From contig CAYUKK010000216.1 in assembly GCA_964445305.1 (NCBI GenBank), positions 1 through 17,061 on the forward strand: a DNA stretch of 17,061 nt, read 5' to 3'. This DNA is from CAYUKK01 sp964445305. GTDB lineage: Bacteria > Acidobacteriota > Aminicenantia > Aminicenantales > UBA8522. Positions 7,439 through 14,883 of this stretch are shown one piece after another (position 1 is the stretch's first letter; each line of letters starts with the position of its first letter). The notes below the pieces were generated by a model. That model saw only the letters and a program-made list of their open reading frames with translations, was not told where the DNA came from and did no database searches. The position numbers and the translations under genes were made by a program.

Positions 7439-8334
7439 CCGGGGCCATCCTTTCGGGCATAAACCTCAAAAGAGTCGTGAAACGCCAATTTTATCGGAAT
7501 TTTCTTAAAAAAAGAAGCCATCGCCCGGGCTCTGAGGAAGGGTCGCGTCAAGGATTGCCGGGAGAGAAGATAATGGAGGCTGAAGGTCCAAGCGTAGCGG
7601 TGCTCGGCGACGATAGAAAAGCCAGCTCGGGCTAAAAGAGAAGCGAGGGAAGCGCGGGAGAAGAAAGCAAGATGGGCTGGCCGCAAGTGCCACCAAAGGT
7701 GACCGGCCATTCTCGCCGCCAGGCTGTGGATATCGGGAGTGACGACAACCAGAATTCCGCCGGGGCGGAGGACCCGGCGGGCCTTGGCCATGGCCAAGAA
7801 GGGCGTCGGCGTGTGCTCGATGAGGTCAACGAAGGTGACGGCCGCATAGGTGTTGGCCGGGAGCTCGATTTCTTCGAATGCCCCCTGTCTTAGCCGCAAA
7901 CCATACTTATCCGCGGCCACCCTGACGGCCCAGGAGCTGGGTTCGATTCCCTCGACTTTCCAGCCGCGGCGGCGAGCGACATCCATGAGGATACCGGTGG
8001 CTGCTCCCACATCAAGGAGAAGACCCTTGGAGGGAATGAGCGTTTCGAGGCGACGGAGGATGGGAAGGAAGTTCCTGGCCCGTCCTGTTGCCTCAGCTTC
8101 GTATTCCGGGTCCTCAACCTTCTTGTAGAGAGAACGAATGAAATCGGGAGAAGGACATGGGTTGGCAAAGAGATGGCCACAGTCCTGGCACTGGGAAAGA
8201 GACCAGATCTTCCCGTATTGGCTGTCGGTGATTCTGATTTCGTTCTCGGTCAGCTGTCCCCGATAGGTTCCTTTCCTGTAAGGGCGGAGACAGGAGCCAG
8301 CGCAGGCGGGGCACGAAACGAGATGGACAAACAG
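7435..8334 (-). CDS. Zinc-ribbon class I SAM-dependent methyltransferase
   Basis: A methyltransferase with a small N-terminal zinc ribbon made of CPAC (Cys 8 and 11) and CQDC (Cys 49 and 52), counting from the proposed start. The SAM-binding motif I is LLDVGAATG at about 106-114. EGIEPS, FVDLIEHT and RRVLRPGGILVVVTPD follow, typical of the Methyltransf_23/11 type. The substrate is unknown. Similar ribbon-methyltransferases often sit in lipid, quinone or surface-polysaccharide clusters, and this one is coupled to a UbiA-like gene. I propose a CTG start at 8334 because AAGGAGG lies 6 nt upstream and 34 nt after the peptidase stop codon. The frame continues to an ATG at 8448, but that start has no Shine-Dalgarno and lies 80 bp inside the peptidase gene. 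The proposed product is 299 residues; from the ATG it would be 337. Confidence 0.85.
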   Translation of the reverse strand: MFVHLVSCPACAGSCLRPYRKGTYRGQLTENEIRITDSQYGKIWSLSQCQDCGHLFANPCPSPDFIRSLYKKVEDPEYEAEATGRARNFLPILRRLETLIPSKGLLLDVGAATGILMDVARRRGWKVEGIEPSSWAVRVAADKYGLRLRQGAFEEIELPANTYAAVTFVDLIEHTPTPFLAMAKARRVLRPGGILVVVTPDIHSLAARMAGHLWWHLRPAHLAFFSRASLASLLARAGFSIVAEHRYAWTFSLHYLLSRQSLTRPFLRARAMASFFKKIPIKLAFHDSFEVYARKDGPG

Positions 8335-8340
8335 CGCCAG

Positions 8341-8347
8341 CCTCCTT
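8341..8347 (-). promoter_or_regulatory. Ribosome binding site before a CTG codon
   Basis: The minus strand reads AAGGAGG here, 6 nt before the in-frame CTG at 8334-8332 and just after the peptidase stop. No ATG, GTG or TTG in the methyltransferase frame is correctly spaced from it, so it points to a non-canonical start. Confidence 0.6.
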
Positions 8348-8368
8348 CTCAGTCGCCGGTTTGTTGAT

Positions 8369-10564
8369 TCAGCGGCCGAGCAGATGCTTGAACCAGAACG
8401 CCACAGCTCGCCGGTCGGAATTTTCTCTCTTTTTCCCAAAAAAGCCATGACGCTGCTGGGGATAGACCATGAACTCGAACATCTTATCGAGATCCATCAA
8501 GGCGTCGATCAGTTGGATCGTGTTCTGCATGTGGACATTGTCATCGATGGCTCCATGCTCGAGGAAGAGGACGCCCTTGAGCTTGGCGGCATGGGTCATC
8601 ACCGACCCGAACTTGTAGCCTTCTTCGTTTTCTGCGGGCCTGTCCATATAGCGTTCGGTGTAGACTGTATCATAGAGCCTCCAGTCGGTAACTGAAGCGC
8701 GGGCATACCCGTGAGTGAAATAATCCGCGCCATAGGTGAGGGCCAGGCAGGTGGTGTAGCCACCGTAGCTTCCGCCCGTGATGCCGATTCTTGTGCTATC
8801 GACGAAGGGCTTCTGGCGGAGCCATTTGACTGCCTCGATGAGGTCGTGCATCTCCCACTTACCCAGATTGCGATGCATGAGGGCCATCCCTTTTTTGCCG
8901 AAATGACCCGAGCCGCGGTGGTCAACGCTGATGACGATGATCCCCTCCTGAGCTAAAAACAGCGAGGAGAGAGGAGGATAGGAGTTGGAGACCGTTCCCG
9001 AGCCGGGACCTCCGTAGATGGTGAAAAGAACAGGATATTTTTTGGCCGGGTCGAACTCGGGCGGAAGAATCCAGTATGAAGGAAGCTCGTAGCCGTCGCT
9101 ACTCGGGATAGTAAATAGCTCCTTTTTGGGTAGGCTGTATTCTTTGAGGGCCGGGGTTTCGCTTGTGTCAAGAGTTTTCAAACGAGTTCCGTCGCTGCGG
9201 TAGAGGTCGAGCCGAGAGGGGGAATCGACGCTGGAAAAAACGTCGAGGAAATAACTTCCGCCGGGTGAAACTTGAACCCGATGGGTGCCTGGCTCCTGGG
9301 TGAGTTGTTCCAGACGCCGGCCATCCATCTGGACGCGGAAAAGATGGGTTTCCGTTGTCTTGCCCTTTCGGCCAGAAAAATAAACCAGCTTGTTTTTTTC
9401 ATCGACAAGGTTGACCTGTCCGACCTCCCACGGGCCTTCGGTCAGGCGCTGGCGGAGGTTTCCTTTAAGGTCATAAACGTAGAGATGGCGCCAGCCGTCG
9501 ACGTCGCTGCGGAGGAGATATCCACTGCCGTCCTGGAAGAAATGGAGGTCTTCAAAAAACTCCACCCAGGCCGGCTGCTTTTCATCGTAGATTTCTTCTT
9601 TCTGGCCCGATTCCAAGTCCATGGCGAAAATTTTAATGTTATCCTGGCCGCGGTTCATCCACTGGAAGGTCAAGCGAGAGCTATCGGGAAGCCAGAAAGG
9701 CCAGGCGACATAATGGTCGGCCTGTTCATCGACGTCCGCCCAGATAGTTCGGATTTCGGGCAGAGTGACGACTCCCAGTTTTACCTTCGGGTTGGGGTCG
9801 CCGGACTTTGGGTAGCGCTGGATTTCAAGCTCGCCATGAGGTCCTTCGGCCCGGAAGATGGGGAACGTTGGGACAGGGCTATCGTCGAAGCGCAAGAACG
9901 CCAGGCGCCGACTATCGGGGGACCACCAGAAGGCGGCGTAGCGGGAGGCTCGGCCGAGGATTTCTTCGAAATAAACCCACGAAGCCCAGCCGTTGTAGAC
10001 GGTCTCGGAACCATCGGAGGTTAACTTGAACTCGAGTCCGGCGGCCAGATCCGTGGCGTAGAGATTGTTCGAGCGCGTGTAAGCGAGGTATTTGGCGTCG
10101 GGAGAGAGGCGCGGGTTTTTTTCTTCTTCCGCCGGAGAGGCGGTCAAGCGCTTGAATTCACCCGTCCTCAGAAAATAAGCGTAGAGGTCGTTCTTGGACG
10201 AGTAGATGAGAATGGAATAGTCAGGAGACGCGGTGGCTGGTTCATGGGCGACAAAGCCGGGGGGCAGCTTTTTCTGGAGGCTGCTGAAATCCAGGAAGAG
10301 CGATTTTTCCCCCGTCCGGGCTGAGACTTTGAAGAGGCGGACGCTTTTCTCCTTTTCATCCCTCTCGCGCAAAAGATAGTGCTCGTCATCGAGCCAGCTG
10401 GCCATCACCAATGGCTTGAAAAGGCGCGGCTCTTTGTTTAAATAAGCCTGCTCGAAAGTAATTTTCTTGGGCGGCGCTTGAGGAAAACCCCGGGTTGGCG
10501 CAGAGGCCCAGAGCGCAAGGAGAAAGATGGGGAAAATGACCCGCTTAAGATTAAGATGATGCAT
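8369..10564 (-). CDS. Secreted S9 prolyl oligopeptidase, DPP-IV-like
   Basis: A 731-residue serine peptidase of the dipeptidyl peptidase IV group (S9B), probably cutting dipeptides from N-termini of peptides outside the cytoplasm. Residues 1-30 form a signal peptide: a short basic stretch, a hydrophobic core, then an A-x-A-like region near APTRGFPQA. The middle is a beta-propeller and includes SWVYFEEIL, matching the double-Glu motif that holds the substrate amino terminus. The C-terminal alpha/beta hydrolase domain has YGGPGSG, the nucleophile S599 in GGSYGGY, D674 in GAIDDNVH and H706 in QQRHGFF. I chose the ATG at 10564 because GAGGAGGG lies 6 nt upstream and the signal peptide begins there. 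An in-frame upstream ATG at 10621 would add 19 unlikely residues. It is the first gene of the five-gene minus-strand operon. Confidence 0.93.
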   Translation of the reverse strand: MHHLNLKRVIFPIFLLALWASAPTRGFPQAPPKKITFEQAYLNKEPRLFKPLVMASWLDDEHYLLRERDEKEKSVRLFKVSARTGEKSLFLDFSSLQKKLPPGFVAHEPATASPDYSILIYSSKNDLYAYFLRTGEFKRLTASPAEEEKNPRLSPDAKYLAYTRSNNLYATDLAAGLEFKLTSDGSETVYNGWASWVYFEEILGRASRYAAFWWSPDSRRLAFLRFDDSPVPTFPIFRAEGPHGELEIQRYPKSGDPNPKVKLGVVTLPEIRTIWADVDEQADHYVAWPFWLPDSSRLTFQWMNRGQDNIKIFAMDLESGQKEEIYDEKQPAWVEFFEDLHFFQDGSGYLLRSDVDGWRHLYVYDLKGNLRQRLTEGPWEVGQVNLVDEKNKLVYFSGRKGKTTETHLFRVQMDGRRLEQLTQEPGTHRVQVSPGGSYFLDVFSSVDSPSRLDLYRSDGTRLKTLDTSETPALKEYSLPKKELFTIPSSDGYELPSYWILPPEFDPAKKYPVLFTIYGGPGSGTVSNSYPPLSSLFLAQEGIIVISVDHRGSGHFGKKGMALMHRNLGKWEMHDLIEAVKWLRQKPFVDSTRIGITGGSYGGYTTCLALTYGADYFTHGYARASVTDWRLYDTVYTERYMDRPAENEEGYKFGSVMTHAAKLKGVLFLEHGAIDDNVHMQNTIQLIDALMDLDKMFEFMVYPQQRHGFFGKKRENSDRRAVAFWFKHLLGR

Positions 10565-10570
10565 GGATGT

Positions 10571-10578
10571 CCCTCCTC
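10571..10578 (-). promoter_or_regulatory. Ribosome binding site of the S9 peptidase
   Basis: The minus strand reads GAGGAGGG, 6 nt before the ATG at 10564. This picks that ATG over the upstream in-frame ATG at 10621. Confidence 0.8.
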
Positions 10579-10670
10579 GGTGAACTGGTCTGGTCATTCG
10601 GCTTGACATGGCCGAAATCATCTTGCCTTCGTTTTCTGAATAGGGATGATATTACAAAAAGCCCTCCCCC

Positions 10671-10746
10671 ACAAGCCACAATGGGGTAAGACAAGCCACA
10701 ATGGGGCACAATGGGGTCGGTCCACACAAGCCACACCACAATGGGG
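10671..10746. repeat. Degenerate tandem repeats
   Basis: ACAAGCCACAATGGGG occurs at 10671-10686 and 10691-10706. A shortened CACAATGGGG follows at 10707-10716, and an expanded copy with an extra ACC insertion ends at 10746. The intervening GGGGTCGGTCCAC (10713-10725) differs at one base from the first 13 bases of the adjacent inverted-repeat arm. The patch looks like repeated partial duplication of a transposon or REP-type end. Confidence 0.75.
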
Positions 10747-10989
10747 TCGGACCACGCTATCTTATTTAAATATAGTAAATTAAATAAAAAAAGGGGCCGA
10801 GAAATGGGCTAAAATCAATGTTTTTGCCCTTAAAAAGGAGGATTTTATCTCAGATTTTTAGGTCGAGAAGATCAAAGTGGACAGAAAAACAGCCATTTTA
10901 GGCCTCAAAAAAGCCAATTTAGGGCCAAAAAAGGGGCCTAAATTTTGGATAACATCATTATTATCAATAAGTTAGCGTGGTCCGACCCC
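10743..10989. mobile_element. Possible small non-autonomous element with 24-bp inverted ends
   Basis: The 24 bp at 10743-10766 match the reverse complement of 10966-10989 with a single mismatch; both begin GGGGTCGGACCACGCTA, then T or A, then CTTATT. The roughly 200 bp between the arms are AT-rich, non-coding and unlike the GC-rich surroundings. This is the form of a MITE or of paired REP-like sequences mobilised by a Y1 transposase. I see no clear target-site duplication and no transposase in the window. The right arm forms the last eight codons of the 1040-residue gene. Confidence 0.5.
10907..10944 (-). terminator. Probable intrinsic terminator of the signalling operon
   Basis: On the minus strand AATTTAGG (10944-10937) pairs with CCTAAATT (10923-10916). 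GGC and a run of six T (10912-10907) follow. It lies 20 bp after the stop codon of the last gene of the kinase operon. A second TTTTAGGCC (10896-10904) could compete for the same arm. Confidence 0.55.
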
Positions 10990-13900
10990 GCAATAAGAGC
11001 TTGCTCATTTCGGTCCGGACGTAGAAAGGACTCCCCCAGATTCGGATGCTCGAGGTTCCGTCGCTTTCCTCGCCGCAGGTGATGATGCGAGGACCGAGGA
11101 GAAGAAGGTCCCGGGTCTCTTTATCGTGGCCGCCCAGAGTCGAGACAAGACACGCTCCCTGAGCGACGCTGAGCACGGCGAGTGTCCGGGGATGGAAATT
11201 GCCAGTGGGGCTAGGGGCGGTTAACCCGATAACGATTCTTCCATCAGCAGAAAAGTGGGCAGAGTTTATCCTCCCAGGAAGAGGCACTGACAGTGGGAGA
11301 ACGCTTTTCTTGGCTAAATCGCAAATAAACATTCGGGGAAGGGTTGAAATATCATCCTTATCCTCGATAGCTAAGATTCTTTCCCTAAAAAAGGGTCGGA
11401 TGAGACGGACAGGGGCGTCGAGGCCGAGGATTCGTTCCAGCTTTCTTCGTGGAAAATCGAACCGCCACATGCCTTCCGGATTCGAGGCGTAGATTTTGCC
11501 GCTTGGGTCGGTAGCGAGAGCGGTCAAGGGAGGAAAATCGGCCGAGAGGCGGAAAATTTTCTGTTCGGCGAAGTCCCAGATGTCTATCGAGCCTTCGTCA
11601 TCAGCGGTGATGAGACGGTCGGGCGGCCAGGTCGCGAAGGACACCTGGTTCTTAGGGGAGGTGAAGTATTCAGTGATATTATTATTCTCGAAGGAAAGGC
11701 CAAGGAATTGGCGATTTTCAGTCCAGAGGAAGAATGTCCGACCCAGCAGTCCTAACTCTAAGAAAGAAGCTCCCAGCGAGGCCTGGAAAAGGCGATAGTC
11801 GTGAAGCGTCAGCACAAAAACATTTCCCTTTCTCCCCGCGCCTGCGACTTGATCTTGGGCATAAAAACGCAGCCGGTCGGGGTCGAGCTTTCCAGGCAGC
11901 ACGGTCATCAGTAGGTTGGGGTCCTTTTCTAAATCGTCGTTCAGCCGGGGCGTTAGGATTTCCTCTTCGAAGGAGAAGGGAAGGTGTCGGGTGCCTGGCC
12001 ATTTTTCTTCGTGAAGGGTAAATTTCTTGGATTCCAGAAAGAGGTCTCTTTCTTGGAGCTCGCCGTGCTTCGTTTCTCCGCCGAAATGGCCGAGCCGGAT
12101 GAACTCGCTCCAGGAATCAACCCGACCTGTGGTAAAGAGCTGCCGGGTCTCCTCTTGGTCGAGCCTGGCGCCGAGAGAGTTATCGAGGTCGTAGAGGATG
12201 ACCAGGCCTTGCTGATAGAAGGAAGTGTCCTCGAGTGCCGGCTCTTCCAGAAAAGCCAGGTGGAGCCTGACACTTTCAAGCGCGCGCTCCCTTTCTTCGA
12301 GGTTAAGACGGCGGGTCGAAAAGTTGGCCCGGAAATTGACCTCGACATCGAGCTCGCCGTGCTGGTAGAAGGTGTCGATAACTTTCTGAAAGTAGTGACG
12401 ATCGCGGCAGCCATCGAGGAGGATGAGTCGCTTGTCGGCGTTTTCATCAAGAAATTGGCGGAAGAAAGCTTCCGGGTTGTCCTCTGCCTCGGGCATCGGA
12501 TAATCCTCATAGTAGGCTGGGTCGATATGTTGCCTTAACCATCTGAGCCCGAGCAGCCGGTTAAAAATCTTTTGTCCGGGCTTGGAGTCGCGCATGAGGT
12601 AGAGAATCTGGGAAGCCGGGAGGCCTCCAAACCCGCCCGCCAGGGCCTGGCAGAAGTAAGTCTTTCCTGTTCCGGAATCCCCGTTGACGGCGACAACCAC
12701 CCTCTTTTTGGTCTTCAGCAAGTAGTGAATGGTTTCAGAAAGCTCGTTCAATCCACGTTGCGCTGGCGGAAGGCTCAGGATACTGACCGCGCCCGCGCTG
12801 TAAAGATAGAGAGAATGGAGGAACTCGGGCATTTGGATTTTTTTAAGACTGCTGGCCGCCTCTTCGAAGACCTGTTTATTCTTCTCCTTGAGAAAGCGAA
12901 GGAGGGCAATGACGAGGTCAGCGCTGATGCCCCCAGTCTTTTCCTTCTGCGCCCGCCCGATTTCTCCGAGAGTCCAGGCGAGATAAGTCTTGAGGCGGGG
13001 AGAAGGATGGTCGACGTAACGAACAAGGGAGGACAATGCTTTGGTAGAAGCATGCCCGATTTTGCCCAACGCCCAGATAGCCTCTTCTTTTTGCTCGAGA
13101 AGCAAACAGGGTGCCCGGGGAGACGAGCCGGGTTCAGCCGGAAGCTCGTCCGGTGCTTCAAGCACTCGGGCAATGGCCGAGACGGATGTCTCCTCGCGAA
13201 GATGGCCGAGCGTGTAGATGAGGTTCTCCCTGATTTTTGTGCAGGCGAGAGGATAATGCTCGAGCGCCTCGATGAGAACTCTGGCGGATCGAGAATCCTT
13301 GAAGATACTCAGAGCCACAGAAGCCATATAAGGAATGCCGCTCGAGACATCGACCTCGGGGGCAAGAAGAAGGCGGAGGGATGGAAGGAAAAGGGACATC
13401 GGGAGCTCGGTGACGATGCCCATGGGCGGCTGTAGCCTGTCCATGATGGCCGCATAAGCTTCGTCTCTCCGGTCAGGGGCAGAAGCTTCCTCGAGCAGCA
13501 TGGCGATGGTCGTGCCTATTTTTTCCTCCTCAGCGATGAGCTCGACCACTGGCTCAAGAAGGGACGACAAGGCTCTTTCTCCCCGGGAGGCGAGATGAGA
13601 AAAGAGATCTCTCTCTTCCTCTGAAAATACCCCTTCGAGCTCGGCCTCGAGTTTGAGGAGCTCTTTTCGGAAATGGCTCTTCAGGGCCAGGCCAAGCCTG
13701 TTCCAATCGGCGACCCTCTCCTCCGCCAATCGCCTCAAGCTCCAGCGCTCGAGAATCCAGAGGAGGCTTTCCAAGATGAAAAGGGAGGCATTTCCTTGGC
13801 ATCTTGATTGGCCAAATTTTTGAACTAAGGACCAGGCTTGTTCGTCGAAAAAAAGAGCGAGGCTTGTCTCGAGGCTGGCCGGGGAGGCGCTGTCCCTTTT

Positions 13901-14086
13901 TTTCCAGAGGTCGAATAGAAAATGATGGGCAATTCTGTCTCGGCGGTGGACAGGATTCTCTGCCCACTCCCCTTTCTTATCCAGAAAGGCGACGCAGCGC
14001 GGGTTGAATTCTTTGAGGAGAGACCTGAAAAACCCGAAAAAAGCGGACGGAAAGGGAGGCGGAGCCGAAAAAGTTTCCCCGTCCAT
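10964..14086 (-). CDS. HEAT-repeat / P-loop NTPase / WD40-like protein
   Basis: I do not recognise this 1040-residue protein as a named family. Residues 1-240 are mostly helical. Residues 250-420 contain HEAT-like helical repeats, for example ENLIYTLGHLREETSVSAIARVLEAP, here cut to ENLIYTLGHL, and EEAIWALGKIG and LAWTLGEIG. A P-loop follows at about 467-475 (NGDSGTGKT), with a Walker-B-like RLILLDGCRD near 552-561. This NTPase core resembles the uridine-kinase/phosphoribulokinase type more than AAA+ ATPases. Residues 735-1020 are beta-rich with WD40-like blades such as GSIDIWDF and SIRIWG. There is no signal peptide or membrane helix, so it is probably cytoplasmic. It starts 20 bp after the response regulator stop and ends inside an inverted repeat, so the last eight residues may not be original. 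The function is unknown; an effector or scaffold of the adjacent two-component pair is the contextual guess. Confidence 0.8.
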   Translation of the reverse strand: MDGETFSAPPPFPSAFFGFFRSLLKEFNPRCVAFLDKKGEWAENPVHRRDRIAHHFLFDLWKKRDSASPASLETSLALFFDEQAWSLVQKFGQSRCQGNASLFILESLLWILERWSLRRLAEERVADWNRLGLALKSHFRKELLKLEAELEGVFSEEERDLFSHLASRGERALSSLLEPVVELIAEEEKIGTTIAMLLEEASAPDRRDEAYAAIMDRLQPPMGIVTELPMSLFLPSLRLLLAPEVDVSSGIPYMASVALSIFKDSRSARVLIEALEHYPLACTKIRENLIYTLGHLREETSVSAIARVLEAPDELPAEPGSSPRAPCLLLEQKEEAIWALGKIGHASTKALSSLVRYVDHPSPRLKTYLAWTLGEIGRAQKEKTGGISADLVIALLRFLKEKNKQVFEEAASSLKKIQMPEFLHSLYLYSAGAVSILSLPPAQRGLNELSETIHYLLKTKKRVVVAVNGDSGTGKTYFCQALAGGFGGLPASQILYLMRDSKPGQKIFNRLLGLRWLRQHIDPAYYEDYPMPEAEDNPEAFFRQFLDENADKRLILLDGCRDRHYFQKVIDTFYQHGELDVEVNFRANFSTRRLNLEERERALESVRLHLAFLEEPALEDTSFYQQGLVILYDLDNSLGARLDQEETRQLFTTGRVDSWSEFIRLGHFGGETKHGELQERDLFLESKKFTLHEEKWPGTRHLPFSFEEEILTPRLNDDLEKDPNLLMTVLPGKLDPDRLRFYAQDQVAGAGRKGNVFVLTLHDYRLFQASLGASFLELGLLGRTFFLWTENRQFLGLSFENNNITEYFTSPKNQVSFATWPPDRLITADDEGSIDIWDFAEQKIFRLSADFPPLTALATDPSGKIYASNPEGMWRFDFPRRKLERILGLDAPVRLIRPFFRERILAIEDKDDISTLPRMFICDLAKKSVLPLSVPLPGRINSAHFSADGRIVIGLTAPSPTGNFHPRTLAVLSVAQGACLVSTLGGHDKETRDLLLLGPRIITCGEESDGTSSIRIWGSPFYVRTEMSKLLLRGRTTLTY

Positions 14087-14106
14087 GATTTCCGGTGTGC
14101 CTCCGG

Positions 14107-14883
14107 CTAACGGGCAAGGAGGAGACCTTGGAGGTCTTCCTCGAGCTGAGTAGGTTCGAGGCGGAAAAGGAAACCCTGGTCAAAGGGCGAGCGACGAAGA
14201 AGCGAGAAGTCCTCGAGCAGCGCTGAATTGACCGTGATGACCCGACCGGAGGCAGGTGACCAGATGCGGTGCGTGAACTGATCCCGGTCAGTGACCTTGC
14301 CGCACACCTCACCCTGCATGATCACGTCCCCCACTCGGGGAAGCTCGAGATGGGTGATGATGCCGACAGTCTTCAGAAATTCGGGCATGACGCCGACGGT
14401 GACTCGGTTTTCTTCCTCGACATGAAGCCAGGTGTGACCAAGCATATAATAGTACCCAGCGGGGATGCTGGTTTCCATCGCTTCAGCTTCTTTCTCTTTT
14501 TCCCCCTCCGTTTTTTTGAAGGCTCGGGAGACGAGGCTGCGCAGCTCGGCCGGCGTGAATGGCTTGGGCAAATAATCGAAGGCGCCAAGCTTCACCGACT
14601 CGACGGCCGTTCGGATGGTCGGGTAGCCCGTGACCATGATAACCGTGACGTGGGGCTTCTTCTTTTTGAGGTGCTGGAGAAGGTCGAGACCACTCATCCC
14701 GGGCATCATGAGGTCGGTGATAATGAGGTCAAAAGGACTGGCTTCTTCTTTCTGAAGAGCCTCTTCCGCGCTCAGGGCCATCTCGACTTCATAGTCTTCT
14801 CTCTCGATGGCCTGACGGATGCTCTTGCAGACGGTGATCTCGTCATCGACGACGAGGATTCTCTTTCTGCTTTTTTTAGCCAT
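14107..14883 (-). CDS. Response regulator with H-protein-like output domain
   Basis: A 258-residue two-component response regulator. Residues 7-122 form the receiver domain with acidic D13/D14, phospho-acceptor D57 (DLIITDLMMPGMSG), T85 and K107. After a charged linker, residues 143-245 resemble glycine-cleavage H protein: HTWLHVEEENRVTVGV, then LELPRVGDVIMQGE, then WSPASGRVITVNSALLEDF. In true GcvH a lysine in an ESVKA-type loop carries lipoate. Here the loop reads KVTDRDQFTHR and has no lysine at that site, so lipoylation is unlikely. The domain probably acts by protein contact rather than carrying aminomethyl groups or binding DNA. The ATG overlaps the kinase stop by 8 bp (ATGGCTAA), so the two are a cognate pair. 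Automatic annotation may mislabel it as glycine cleavage protein H. Confidence 0.9.
   Translation of the reverse strand: MAKKSRKRILVVDDEITVCKSIRQAIEREDYEVEMALSAEEALQKEEASPFDLIITDLMMPGMSGLDLLQHLKKKKPHVTVIMVTGYPTIRTAVESVKLGAFDYLPKPFTPAELRSLVSRAFKKTEGEKEKEAEAMETSIPAGYYYMLGHTWLHVEEENRVTVGVMPEFLKTVGIITHLELPRVGDVIMQGEVCGKVTDRDQFTHRIWSPASGRVITVNSALLEDFSLLRRSPFDQGFLFRLEPTQLEEDLQGLLLAR

Larger units (their letters stand above)
10565..10963. other. Intergenic region with repeats and AT-rich DNA
   Basis: This 399-bp gap holds no gene. From left to right it has the peptidase leader, a degenerate tandem-repeat patch (10671-10746), one arm of a 24-bp inverted repeat (10743-10766), an AT-rich core with several TTTAGGCC-like palindromic words, and a probable terminator (10907-10944) for the operon to the right. 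The peptidase promoter must also lie here. TAATAT on the minus strand near 10647-10652 is a possible -10 box without a good -35. Confidence 0.6.

Noticed and set aside
7938..7952. GGTTCGATTCC, resembling a tRNA T-arm
   Set aside because: It lies inside the methyltransferase gene and encodes part of its SAM-binding region; no acceptor stem, D-arm or anticodon arm is nearby.
9272..10024. 250-codon plus-strand open frame opposite the S9 peptidase
   Set aside because: It is antisense to a clear peptidase and its translation has no recognisable domain.
12572..13435. 287-codon plus-strand open frame opposite the HEAT-repeat gene
   Set aside because: It has no family resemblance or plausible ribosome binding site and is best explained as an antisense shadow of a GC-rich gene.
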